Made by a program: the position numbers and the translations under genes. From Xenophilus sp. E41 (GTDB lineage Bacteria > Pseudomonadota > Gammaproteobacteria > Burkholderiales > Burkholderiaceae_C), in NCBI RefSeq assembly GCF_003671765.1, contig NZ_QPIB01000009.1, forward strand, positions 62,001 to 126,000: a stretch of 64,000 nt of DNA, given 5' to 3'. Below are positions 28,074 through 36,149 of this stretch, in pieces; the stretch's first letter is position 1, and each line of letters starts with the position of its first letter. The notes under the pieces are model-generated. The model had not been told where the DNA came from. It searched no databases and was given only the letters and a program-made list of their open reading frames with translations.

Positions 28074-29636
28074 ATGTCGACCCCTCAAGCCGCCTACGTG
28101 CCGCCACCGCCCCTCGAAGGGGCGGCGCGCGTCTGGGGCACCATCGCGCTGTCGGCCGCGACCTTCATGAACGTGCTCGACTCGTCGATCGCGAACGTGT
28201 CGCTGCCGGCCATCTCGGGTGACCTGGGCGTGAGCCCGACGCAGGGCACCTGGGTCATCACCAGCTTCGGCGTCGCCAACGCCATCGCCGTGCCGCTCAC
28301 CGGCTTCATGACGCAGCGCTTCGGGCAGGTGCGCCTGTTCATGGCCAGCGTCATCCTGTTCATCATCAGTTCGTGGCTGTGCGGCCTGGCGCCCAACATG
28401 ACGACGCTGATCGCCTTTCGCGCGCTGCAGGGCTTCGTCGCCGGTCCGATGATCCCGCTGTCGCAGACGCTGCTGCTGTCCAGCTATCCGCGTGCCAAGG
28501 CGGGGCTGGCCATGGCGATGTGGTCGATGACCACCCTGGTGGCGCCGGTGATGGGGCCGCTGCTAGGCGGCTGGATCACCGACAACATCTCCTGGCCCTG
28601 GATCTTCTACATCAACATCCCGGTGGGCCTGATGGCCGCCGGCATCACCTGGGCCATCTACAAGGACCGCGAGAGCGTCACCCGCAAGGTGCCCATCGAC
28701 GCGATCGGCCTGGCGCTGCTGGTGCTGTGGGTCGGCGCGCTGCAGCTGATGCTCGACAAGGGCAAGGAGCTCGACTGGTTCCACTCGGTGCAGATCGTGG
28801 TTCTGGCCGTGCTGGCGGTGGTCGGCTTCGCCTTCTTCCTCGTCTGGGAGCTGACCGAGAAGCACCCGGTGGTCGACCTGTCGCTCTTCAAGCGGCGCAA
28901 CTTCTGGTCGGGCGCGCTGGCCACCGCGGTGGGCTATGGCCTCTTCTTCGGCAACGTGGTGATCCTGCCGCTGTGGCTGCAGCAGTACATGGGCTACACC
29001 GCCACGCAGGCCGGCATGGTGCTGGCGCCGGTGGGGCTGCTGGCGATCGTGCTGTCGCCCATCGTGGGCCTGACGGTGGGCAAGGTCGATCCACGGCGCT
29101 ATGCCACGGTCTCCTTCCTGGTGTTCGCGCTCATCCTGTGGATGCGCTCGCGATTCAACACGCAGGCGGACTTCGCCACCATCATGATCCCGACCCTGAT
29201 CCAGGGCATCGCGATGGCCTTCTTCTTCATCCCGCTGGTCACGATCACGCTGTCGGGCCTGACGCCGGACCGCATCCCGGCGGCCTCGGGCCTATCGAAC
29301 TTCGCGCGCATCACGGCCGGCGCGATGGGCACGTCGATCGCCACCACGCTGTGGGAGAACCGCGCCACGCTGCACCACGCGCAGCTCGCAGAGGCCGTCA
29401 ACCAGGGCAGCACGGCGGCCACCGGCGCCATCAGCGCGCTCGGCAGCGCCGGGTTCAGTACGGAGCAGGTGCTGTCGCAGATCAACCGGCTGGTGGACCA
29501 GCAGGCCTTCATGCTCGCGACCTCCGACCTGTTCTATGGTTCGGCGGTGCTTTTCCTGCTGCTGATCCCGGTGATCTGGCTGTCGAAGCCGGCGCGCGGG
29601 GGCGGCTCGTCGGACGCTGCCGCCGGCGCGCACTGA
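28074..29636 (+). CDS. emrB: MFS multidrug efflux pump EmrB-like (DHA2, 14 TMS)
   Basis: This 520-residue drug:H+ antiporter of the DHA2 family should have 14 helices. Family motifs include NVLDSSIANVSLPAISGDLGVSPTQGTWVITSFGVANAIAVPLTGFMTQRFG in the first helices (LDxTIVNVALP-type motif D1 and the DRFG-like loop) and motif C-like GPLLGGWI. It is last in the marR-channel-emrA-emrB operon, which ends at the hairpin 24 bp downstream. Substrates are likely hydrophobic toxicants, by family. Confidence 0.92.
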   Translation: MSTPQAAYVPPPPLEGAARVWGTIALSAATFMNVLDSSIANVSLPAISGDLGVSPTQGTWVITSFGVANAIAVPLTGFMTQRFGQVRLFMASVILFIISSWLCGLAPNMTTLIAFRALQGFVAGPMIPLSQTLLLSSYPRAKAGLAMAMWSMTTLVAPVMGPLLGGWITDNISWPWIFYINIPVGLMAAGITWAIYKDRESVTRKVPIDAIGLALLVLWVGALQLMLDKGKELDWFHSVQIVVLAVLAVVGFAFFLVWELTEKHPVVDLSLFKRRNFWSGALATAVGYGLFFGNVVILPLWLQQYMGYTATQAGMVLAPVGLLAIVLSPIVGLTVGKVDPRRYATVSFLVFALILWMRSRFNTQADFATIMIPTLIQGIAMAFFFIPLVTITLSGLTPDRIPAASGLSNFARITAGAMGTSIATTLWENRATLHHAQLAEAVNQGSTAATGAISALGSAGFSTEQVLSQINRLVDQQAFMLATSDLFYGSAVLFLLLIPVIWLSKPARGGGSSDAAAGAH

Positions 29637-29660
29637 AGTCAGCCGCCACTCATCCAGCAG

Positions 29661-29685
29661 AAGGGGACCCTCGGGTCCCCTTTTT
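29661..29685 (+). terminator. Strong intrinsic terminator after emrB
   Basis: AAGGGGACCC and GGGTCCCCTT form a stem of up to 10 bp around a very short loop, followed by TTTTTCTT. It clearly ends the efflux operon. The remaining 190 bp to livG hold only an 8-bp palindrome GCAATTGC near 29755 and no promoter I can name. Confidence 0.9.
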
Positions 29686-29877
29686 CTTGGCGCGTCGTGC
29701 ACGCCGTCACGCCGGCCGCGCATTGCACCGCAGCATCCGCATTTGCCCCAGTACGCAATTGCGGGGGCGCCGCCAACAATCGTCCCCGCTTCGCCACCCG
29801 GCCGGCCCAACGCAACGTACCTCCCATCGCACCTGCATGACTGAAATTTCCTTCCAGCCACGAGGTGGCCTCGGGCG

Positions 29878-30648
29878 ATGAGCGACATCATTCTCGAGAC
29901 GCGCCAGCTCACCAAGGAATTCAAGGGATTCACCGCGGTCAGCAAGGTCGACCTTCAAGTGGTGCGCGGGTCCATCCATGCGCTGATCGGCCCCAACGGC
30001 GCGGGCAAGACCACCTGCTTCAACCTGCTCACGAAGTTCCTGGAACCCACTTCGGGCCAGATTCTCTTCAACGGCCACGACATCACCGGCGAGCGCCCGG
30101 CGCAGATCGCACGGCGCGGCATCATCCGCTCCTTCCAGATCTCGGCCGTCTTCCCGCACCTGACGGTGCTCGAGAACGTGCGCCTGGGCCTGCAGCGCGC
30201 CCTCGGGACGAGCTACCACTTCTGGAAGAGCGAGAAGTCGCTGCTGCCGCTGAACGCCCGCGCGCGTGAACTGCTCGCGCAGGTCGGCCTGGAGGACCTG
30301 GCCGACGAGGAGACCGTGAACCTGCCCTACGGCCGCAAGCGGGCGCTCGAGATCGCCACCACGCTGGCCATGGAACCCGAGCTGATGCTGCTCGACGAGC
30401 CGACGCAGGGCATGGGCCACGAGGACGTGCACCGCGTGGCCGAACTCATCAAGCGCGTGTCGGCCGGGCGCACCATCCTGATGGTCGAACACAACATGAG
30501 CGTGGTGTCGACCATCGCCGACACCATCACCGTGCTGCAGCGCGGCGCCGTGCTGGCCGAAGGGCCCTACAGCGTGGTGTCGAAGAACCCGCAGGTCATG
30601 GAGGCCTACATGGGCACGACCGACGGCCAACTGCAAGGGGCGCATTGA
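29878..30648 (+). CDS. livG: Branched-chain amino acid-type ABC importer ATPase LivG
   Basis: This 256-residue ATPase has Walker A GPNGAGKTT (K44), the LivG-specific insert, signature region LPYGRKRALEIATTLA, Walker B LMLLDEPTQGM and H-loop VEHNMSVV. It powers uptake of branched-chain amino acids or related hydrophobic or aromatic compounds with LivF, LivH and LivM. It begins the importer operon, an unusual order in which both ATPases come first. Confidence 0.93.
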   Translation: MSDIILETRQLTKEFKGFTAVSKVDLQVVRGSIHALIGPNGAGKTTCFNLLTKFLEPTSGQILFNGHDITGERPAQIARRGIIRSFQISAVFPHLTVLENVRLGLQRALGTSYHFWKSEKSLLPLNARARELLAQVGLEDLADEETVNLPYGRKRALEIATTLAMEPELMLLDEPTQGMGHEDVHRVAELIKRVSAGRTILMVEHNMSVVSTIADTITVLQRGAVLAEGPYSVVSKNPQVMEAYMGTTDGQLQGAH

Positions 30649-30651
30649 TGA

Positions 30652-30738
30652 TGACCCCCACGCTCCCCACTTCGTGTGGTTCGCTGCCCCCCGAGGGGGC
30701 GCACGCCTCCCTTGGGGCGGCCCGGCGGGAGGCGCATT
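30652..30738. repeat. Double-hairpin intergenic repeat, copy B (livG/livF)
   Basis: It begins ATGACCCCCACGCTCC, with hairpin 1 GCCCCC-CGA-GGGGGC (30686-30700) and hairpin 2 CGCCTCCC / GGGAGGCG around TTGGGGCGGCCCGGC (30704-30734). The loop is identical to copy A, while the stem bases differ and remain fully paired. It ends directly at the livF start codon. Confidence 0.75.
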
Positions 30739-30739
30739 G

Positions 30740-31450
30740 ATGACGACGCCCGCACTAGAAATCAACGGCCTGCAGGCCTGGTACGGCGAATCCCATGTGC
30801 TGCACGGCGTCGACATGGTCGTGCAGCCGGGTGAGGTGGTCACGCTGCTGGGCCGAAACGGCGCCGGGCGCACCACCACGCTGCGCGCGATCATGGGCCT
30901 GACCGGCACGCGCAAGGGCAGCATCCGCGTCAACGGGCACGAGACCATCGGCCTGCCCACGCACCGCATCGCGCACTTCGGCATCGGCTACTGCCCCGAG
31001 GAGCGTGGCATCTTCGCGAGCCTCTCGGCCGAAGAGAACCTGATGCTGCCGCCGCCGCTCAAGGGCAGCGACGCGGGCATGTCGGTCGACGAGATCTATG
31101 CCATGTTCCCCAACCTGGCGGAGCGCCGCCACAGCCAGGGCACGCGCCTGTCGGGCGGCGAGCAGCAGATGCTGGCCGTCGCGCGCATCCTGCGCACCGG
31201 CGCCCGGCTGCTGCTGCTCGACGAGATTTCCGAAGGCCTGGCGCCGGTCATCGTGCAGGCCCTGGCCCGCATGATCACCATGCTGCGCACCAAGGGCTAC
31301 ACGGTGGTGATGGTGGAGCAGAACTTCCGCTTCGCCGCGCCGCTGGCCGACCGCTTCTACGTCATGGAGCACGGCCGCATCGTGGAGAGCTTCGGCGCGC
31401 CCGAACTGCAGGCCAAGATGCCGGTGCTCAACGAACTGCTCGGCGTTTGA
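30740..31450 (+). CDS. livF: Branched-chain amino acid-type ABC importer ATPase LivF
   Basis: This 236-residue ATPase partners LivG. Signature LSGGEQQMLAVARIL, Walker B LLLLDEISEGLAPVIV and the H-loop-position VEQNFRFA (LivF proteins carry Gln-Asn here) are present. The Walker A motif reads GRNGAGRTT, so the normally invariant lysine is arginine (R44). ATG 30740 is chosen because upstream open frame is the double-hairpin repeat. The next gene starts 32 bp after the stop. Confidence 0.92.
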   Translation: MTTPALEINGLQAWYGESHVLHGVDMVVQPGEVVTLLGRNGAGRTTTLRAIMGLTGTRKGSIRVNGHETIGLPTHRIAHFGIGYCPEERGIFASLSAEENLMLPPPLKGSDAGMSVDEIYAMFPNLAERRHSQGTRLSGGEQQMLAVARILRTGARLLLLDEISEGLAPVIVQALARMITMLRTKGYTVVMVEQNFRFAAPLADRFYVMEHGRIVESFGAPELQAKMPVLNELLGV

Positions 31451-31482
31451 ATCTTTTCCGTTTATTCCAAGGAGACTCCGTG

Positions 31483-32679
31483 ATGACAACCAAGCATTTC
31501 ACTGCGATCGCACTGGCCATCGGCGCGCTGGCGATCGCCACGGGCGCACAGGCACAGGAAAAGGTCAAGATCGGCCTGATCACCGACATGTCCAGCCTGT
31601 ATTCGGACGTGGAAGGCAAGAACGGCGCCGTCGCGATCCAGATGGCGATCGACGACTTCGGCGGCAAGGTCCTGGGCCAGCCGATCGAACTGATGTCGGC
31701 CGACCACCAGAACAAGGCCGACATCGCGGCGTCGAAGGCGCGCGAATGGGTCGACACCCAGGGCCTGACGATGATCTTCGGTGGCACCAACTCCGGCACC
31801 GCGCTCGCCATGGCCAAGGTGGCCGAGGAGAAGAAGCGCGTCTACTTCAACAACGGGGCCGGCACCTCGGCACTGACCAACGAGGCCTGCACGCCCTACA
31901 CCGTGCACTACGCCTACGACACCGTGGCCCTGGCCAAGGGCACCGGCGGTGCGGTGGTCGACCGCGGCGGCAAGAGCTGGTTCTTCCTGACGGCCGACTA
32001 CGCCTTCGGCCAGGCGCTCGAGGCCGACACCACCGCCGTGATCAAGGCCAAGGGCGGCACGATCGCGGGCAGCGTCAAGCACCCGCTCAACGCGTCGGAC
32101 TTCTCGTCCTTCCTGCTGCAGGCGCAGAACTCCAAGGCGCAGATCCTGGGCCTGGCCAACGCGGGCGGCGACACCATCAACGCCATCAAGGCCGCCAAGG
32201 AATTCGGCATCGACAAGACGATGAAGACCGCCGGCCTGCTGGTCTTCCTGTCGGACATCCACAGCCTGGGCCTGAAGAACACCGCCGGCCTGCTGCACAC
32301 CACCAGCTGGTACTGGGACCTGAACGACAACACGCGCAAGTTCGCCAACCGCTTCTTCGAGAAGACCAAGCGCATGCCGACCGACGTGCAGGCCGCCGAC
32401 TACTCGGCCACCACGACCTACCTCAAGGCCGTTCAGGCCGCCAAGACCACCGATGCCGACAAGGTCATGGCGCAACTCAAGAGCATGAAGATCGACGACT
32501 TCTACGGCAAGGGCACCATCCGCGCCGACGGCAGCTTCATCCACGACATGTACCTGGTCGAGGCCAAGGACCCCAAGGAATCGAAGAAGCCCTGGGACTA
32601 CCTCAAGGTGCTGAAGACGATGCCCGGCGAGGAGGTCTTCACCGCGAAGGCCGACACCAAGTGCAAGCTCTGGAAGTGA
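31483..32679 (+). CDS. ABC importer substrate-binding protein, paralogue 1 (LivJ/K-like)
   Basis: This 398-residue periplasmic protein has a Sec signal peptide (cleavage after AQA, near residue 25) and a type 1 periplasmic-binding fold starting KVKIGLITDMSSLYSDVEGK. ATG 31483 with AAGGAG 8 nt upstream is preferred to the GTG 3 bp earlier. It is followed by a close paralogue, and a patch of 140 bp (32072-32211) is identical to that gene except at one base. The ligand is probably an amino acid or an aromatic or short-chain acid; sequence alone does not decide. Confidence 0.9.
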   Translation: MTTKHFTAIALAIGALAIATGAQAQEKVKIGLITDMSSLYSDVEGKNGAVAIQMAIDDFGGKVLGQPIELMSADHQNKADIAASKAREWVDTQGLTMIFGGTNSGTALAMAKVAEEKKRVYFNNGAGTSALTNEACTPYTVHYAYDTVALAKGTGGAVVDRGGKSWFFLTADYAFGQALEADTTAVIKAKGGTIAGSVKHPLNASDFSSFLLQAQNSKAQILGLANAGGDTINAIKAAKEFGIDKTMKTAGLLVFLSDIHSLGLKNTAGLLHTTSWYWDLNDNTRKFANRFFEKTKRMPTDVQAADYSATTTYLKAVQAAKTTDADKVMAQLKSMKIDDFYGKGTIRADGSFIHDMYLVEAKDPKESKKPWDYLKVLKTMPGEEVFTAKADTKCKLWK

Positions 32680-32727
32680 CGCGATCCGCGTCGCCTCGTT
32701 GCCCCTAACCCTGCGCCAAGGTCGTCC

Positions 32728-33930
32728 ATGAACAAGTCCCTCCTCGCCCTGTCCGCGCTGCCGCTGGCCCTCGCGCTGGCGTCCGCTCCCGCCCACGCGC
32801 AAACGCCCGACAAGGTGCGGATCGGCTTCGTCACCGACATGTCGAGCCTGTACTCCGACGTGGACGGCAAGGGCGGCCTCACGGCCATCCAGATGGCCAT
32901 CGACGACTTCGGCGGCAAGGTCAACGGCCTGCCGATCGAACTGCTCAGCGCCGACCATCAGAACAAGGCCGACATCGCTGCGTCGAAGGCGCGCGAGTGG
33001 ATGGACACGCAGGGCCTGTCGCTGCTCATCGGCGGCACCAATTCCGGCACCGGGCTGGCGATGGCCAAGGTCGCGCAGGAGAAGAAGCGCGTCTTCATCG
33101 CCATCGGTGCCGGCACCTCGGCGCTGACCAACGAGCAGTGCAGCCCCTACACCATCCACTACGCCTACGACACCGTGGCCCTGGCCAAGGGCACGGGCGG
33201 CGCGGTGGTGGGGCAGGGCGGCAAGAGCTGGTTCTTCCTGACGGCCGACTACGCCTTCGGCCAGGCGCTGGAGAACGACACCTCGCGCGTGGTGAAGGAG
33301 AAGGGCGGCACGGTGGTGGGCGGCGTCAAGCACCCGCTCAACGCGTCGGACTTCTCGTCCTTCCTGCTGCAGGCGCAGAACTCCAAGGCGCAGATCCTGG
33401 GTCTGGCCAACGCGGGCGGCGACACCATCAACGCCATCAAGGCCGCCAAGGAATTCGGCATCACCAAGACCATGAAGATGGCGGGCCTGCTGGTCTTCGT
33501 CAGCGACGTGCACAGCCTGGGCCTGAAGAACACCGAGGGCCTGCTGCTCACGACCAGCTGGGACTGGAACCTGGACGACGAATCCCGCAAGTTCGGCAAG
33601 CGCTACTTCGAGAAGATGAAGCGCATGCCGACCGACATCCAGGCGGCCGACTACTCCGCCACGATGAACTACCTCAAGGCCGTGCAGGCGACCAAGACCA
33701 CCGATTCGGACAAGGTCATGGCCTACCTCAAGAGCACGCCGCTGAAGGACTTCTACGCGCAGGGCACCGTCCGCCCCGACGGCCGCTACGTGCACGACAT
33801 GTACCTGATGCAGGTCAAGAGCCCGGCGGAATCCAAGCAGCCGTGGGACTACTACAAGGTCGTGTCCAAGCTGCCCGGCGACCAGGTCTACACGACCAAG
33901 GCCGAGAGCAAGTGCGCCCTCTGGAAATGA
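32728..33930 (+). CDS. ABC importer substrate-binding protein, paralogue 2 (LivJ/K-like)
   Basis: This 400-residue periplasmic protein has signal peptide MNKSLLALSALPLALALASAPAHA and a mature start near QTPDKVRIG. It aligns with paralogue 1 without gaps over nearly its whole length. The differences cluster in ligand-side segments, for example NNGAGTSALTNEACTPYTVHY versus AIGAGTSALTNEQCSPYTIHY. Tandem receptors sharing one pair of permeases would broaden the substrate range of the importer. Confidence 0.9.
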   Translation: MNKSLLALSALPLALALASAPAHAQTPDKVRIGFVTDMSSLYSDVDGKGGLTAIQMAIDDFGGKVNGLPIELLSADHQNKADIAASKAREWMDTQGLSLLIGGTNSGTGLAMAKVAQEKKRVFIAIGAGTSALTNEQCSPYTIHYAYDTVALAKGTGGAVVGQGGKSWFFLTADYAFGQALENDTSRVVKEKGGTVVGGVKHPLNASDFSSFLLQAQNSKAQILGLANAGGDTINAIKAAKEFGITKTMKMAGLLVFVSDVHSLGLKNTEGLLLTTSWDWNLDDESRKFGKRYFEKMKRMPTDIQAADYSATMNYLKAVQATKTTDSDKVMAYLKSTPLKDFYAQGTVRPDGRYVHDMYLMQVKSPAESKQPWDYYKVVSKLPGDQVYTTKAESKCALWK

Positions 33931-33996
33931 CGATGCCCCGGCCGGGCTGCGCCACCGAGCGCGCCCCGGCTTCCCGATTCTGATCGCCGCCTCCCC

Positions 33997-34872
33997 ATGA
34001 ACATTTCAATGCCCGCGCTGCTGAGCCAGCTGCTGCTGGGGCTGGTCAACGGATCGTTCTACGCGATCCTCAGCCTTGGCCTCGCGGTCATCTTCGGCCT
34101 GCTCAACGTCATCAACTTCGCGCACGGTGCCCTCTTCATGATGGGCGCGGTGCTGACGTGGATGGCCATGAACTATTTCGAGGTCAACTACTGGGTCATG
34201 CTGATCGCGGCGCCGGTCATCGTCGGCCTGTTCGGCGTGCTCATCGAGCGGCTGCTGCTGCGCTGGATCTACAAGCTCGACCACCTCTATGGCCTGCTGC
34301 TGACGCTCGGCCTCACGCTGCTGATCGAAGGCGCGTTCCGTTCGGTGTACGGCGTGTCGGGCCTGTCGTACGACGCGCCCGACCAGCTGTCCGGTGCGAC
34401 CAACCTGGGCTTCATGATCCTGCCCAACTACCGGGCCTGGGTCGTGGTGGCCTCGCTGCTGGTGTGCTTTGCCACCTGGTTCGTGATCGAGAAGACCCGC
34501 ATCGGCGCCTACCTGCGCGCCGGCACCGAGAACCCGCGCCTGGTGGAGGCCTTCGGCGTCAACGTGCCGCTGATGATCACGCTGACCTACGGCTTCGGCG
34601 TGGCGCTCGCTGCCTTCGCCGGCGTGCTGGCCGCGCCGGTGATCCAGGTGTCGCCGCTGATGGGGCAGAACCTCATCATCGTCGTCTTCGCCGTGGTGGT
34701 GATCGGCGGCATGGGCTCGATCATGGGTGCCATCCTCACCGGCCTGGGCCTGGGGGTGATCGAGGGTTTCACCAAGGTCTTCTATCCCGAGGCCTCGTCC
34801 ACCGTCGTGTTCGTGATCATGGTGATCGTGCTGCTGATCCGTCCTGCCGGCCTGTTCGGCAAAGAAAAATGA
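33997..34872 (+). CDS. livH: Branched-chain amino acid-type ABC importer permease LivH
   Basis: This 291-residue permease has about eight helices. LivH landmarks are LLGLVNGSFYAILSLGLAVIFGLLNVINFAHGALFMMGA at the N-terminus and RAGTENPRLVEAFGVNVPLMITLTYGFGVALAAFAGVLAAP in the coupling-loop region. With LivM it forms the membrane channel. A GC-rich spacer of 174 bp with a third variant of the intergenic hairpin repeat separates it from livM. Confidence 0.93.
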   Translation: MNISMPALLSQLLLGLVNGSFYAILSLGLAVIFGLLNVINFAHGALFMMGAVLTWMAMNYFEVNYWVMLIAAPVIVGLFGVLIERLLLRWIYKLDHLYGLLLTLGLTLLIEGAFRSVYGVSGLSYDAPDQLSGATNLGFMILPNYRAWVVVASLLVCFATWFVIEKTRIGAYLRAGTENPRLVEAFGVNVPLMITLTYGFGVALAAFAGVLAAPVIQVSPLMGQNLIIVVFAVVVIGGMGSIMGAILTGLGLGVIEGFTKVFYPEASSTVVFVIMVIVLLIRPAGLFGKEK

Positions 34873-35046
34873 CCCACCCCCAGTCTTCGCGCACTTCGTG
34901 TCGCTGCGCCAACCCCCTCCAGGGGGCAGCAGCAGCGGCCCGGCCAAGCCGGTTCCGCGCTGCTTCCCGCCTGAACCTGCTCCGCGGCCGAAGGCTCGTG
35001 CGTTGGCCAGAGGCGTCGGTGCAGTGCGAAGACGGGGTTCATTGAA
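34873..35046. repeat. Diverged double-hairpin repeat, copy C (livH/livM spacer)
   Basis: After TGACCCACCCCCAGTCTTCG comes hairpin 1, CCCCCT-CC-AGGGGG. The second structure is AGCAGC / GCTGCT enclosing CCGGC-CAA-GCCGG. It shares the GCGGCCCGGC core and general plan of copies A and B but has a different second hairpin. No gene is seen in the spacer. Confidence 0.5.
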
Positions 35047-36027
35047 ATGAACAGATCCCTCCTCGGCTACGGCCTCCTGCTCGCCGCGCTGATCGCGGCG
35101 CCCTTCGTGGGCGCCTACCCGGTCTTCGTGATGAAGCTGATGTGCTTCGCGCTCTTCGCGTCGGCCTTCAACCTGCTGCTCGGCTTCACCGGCCTGCTGT
35201 CTTTCGGCCACGCGGCGTTCCTGGGCTTCTCGGCCTACATCGCCGGCTATTGCCTGCGCGACCTGGGTCTCACGCCCGAGCTCGGCCTGATCGCCGGGAC
35301 GCTCACCGGCGCCTTGCTCGGCTGGGTCTTCGGCCTGCTGGCGATCCGCCGCCAGGGCATCTACTTCGCGATGATCACGCTGGCGCTGGCGCAGATGGTG
35401 TTCTTCTTCTGCCTGCAGGCGAAGTTCACCGGCGGCGAGGACGGCCTGCAGGGCGTGCCCCGCGGCAAGCTCTTCGGCGTGCTCGACCTGTCCAACGACA
35501 TGACCATGTACTACGTCACCCTCGTGGTCGTGGTCGCGGCCTTCCTGCTCATCGTGCGCACCATCCACTCGCCCTTCGGCCAGGTGCTCAAGGGCATCAA
35601 GGAGAACGAGCCGCGCGCACTGTCGCTGGGCTACGACGTGAGCCGCTTCAAGCTCTTGGCCTTCGTGATCTCGGCCGCGCTCTCGGGCCTGGCCGGTTCG
35701 CTCAAGACCCTGGTGCTGGGCTTCGCCACGCTGACCGACGTGCACTGGTCGTCCTCGGGCTCGGTCATCCTCATGACGCTGCTGGGCGGCCTGGGCACGC
35801 TGTCGGGCCCGATCGTCGGCGCGGCGGTGGTGGTCGCGCTGGAGAACAAGATCGGCGACCTGGGCACCGCGCTGGCGCACCTCACCGGCGTCGAATGGTT
35901 CAACACCCTGGGCGAGTCCGTCACCATGGTCACCGGCCTGATCTTCGTGGTGTGCGTGTTGGCCTTCCGGCGCGGCATCATGGGCGAGGTGATCGCCTTG
36001 CTGGGGCGTCGCCGCAAGGGCAGCTGA
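35047..36027 (+). CDS. livM: Branched-chain amino acid-type ABC importer permease LivM
   Basis: This 326-residue permease has about eight to nine helices. LivM landmarks are FNLLLGFTGLLSFGHAAFLGFSAYIAGY near the N-terminus, the RRQGIYFAMITLALAQMVFF segment and GLKGIKENEPRALSLGYD-type coupling sequence (here LKGIKENEPRALSLGYDVSRFKLL). It closes the importer operon; a hairpin with a T-rich tail follows directly. Confidence 0.93.
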   Translation: MNRSLLGYGLLLAALIAAPFVGAYPVFVMKLMCFALFASAFNLLLGFTGLLSFGHAAFLGFSAYIAGYCLRDLGLTPELGLIAGTLTGALLGWVFGLLAIRRQGIYFAMITLALAQMVFFFCLQAKFTGGEDGLQGVPRGKLFGVLDLSNDMTMYYVTLVVVVAAFLLIVRTIHSPFGQVLKGIKENEPRALSLGYDVSRFKLLAFVISAALSGLAGSLKTLVLGFATLTDVHWSSSGSVILMTLLGGLGTLSGPIVGAAVVVALENKIGDLGTALAHLTGVEWFNTLGESVTMVTGLIFVVCVLAFRRGIMGEVIALLGRRRKGS

Positions 36028-36064
36028 CGAGCGCCTTGGCTGCGGCGGCTGGGCTCGTTTTCTT
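36028..36064 (+). terminator. Terminator after livM
   Basis: CGAGC (36028-36032) pairs with GCTCG (36053-36057), with extra GCC/GGC pairing inside. TTTTCTT follows at 36058-36064. It starts at the base after the livM stop codon. Confidence 0.65.
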
Positions 36065-36073
36065 GAACCGAAT

Positions 36074-36127
36074 CGGTCTGCAGCGCCCGCCCAGTCTGCG
36101 CAAGCAGCTATCGATTTGGTAGCAAGC
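36074..36127 (-). repeat. Palindromic element copy 3 (after livM)
   Basis: Read on the minus strand, the element runs GCTACCAAATCGATAGCTG, CTTGCGC, a short centre, then GGGCGGGCGCTGCAGACCG. This is the best-preserved intergenic copy of the family and serves as the reference for the copies inside genes. Confidence 0.7.
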
Positions 36128-36149
36128 CGGTGGCGAGCCGGCCGGCGCC

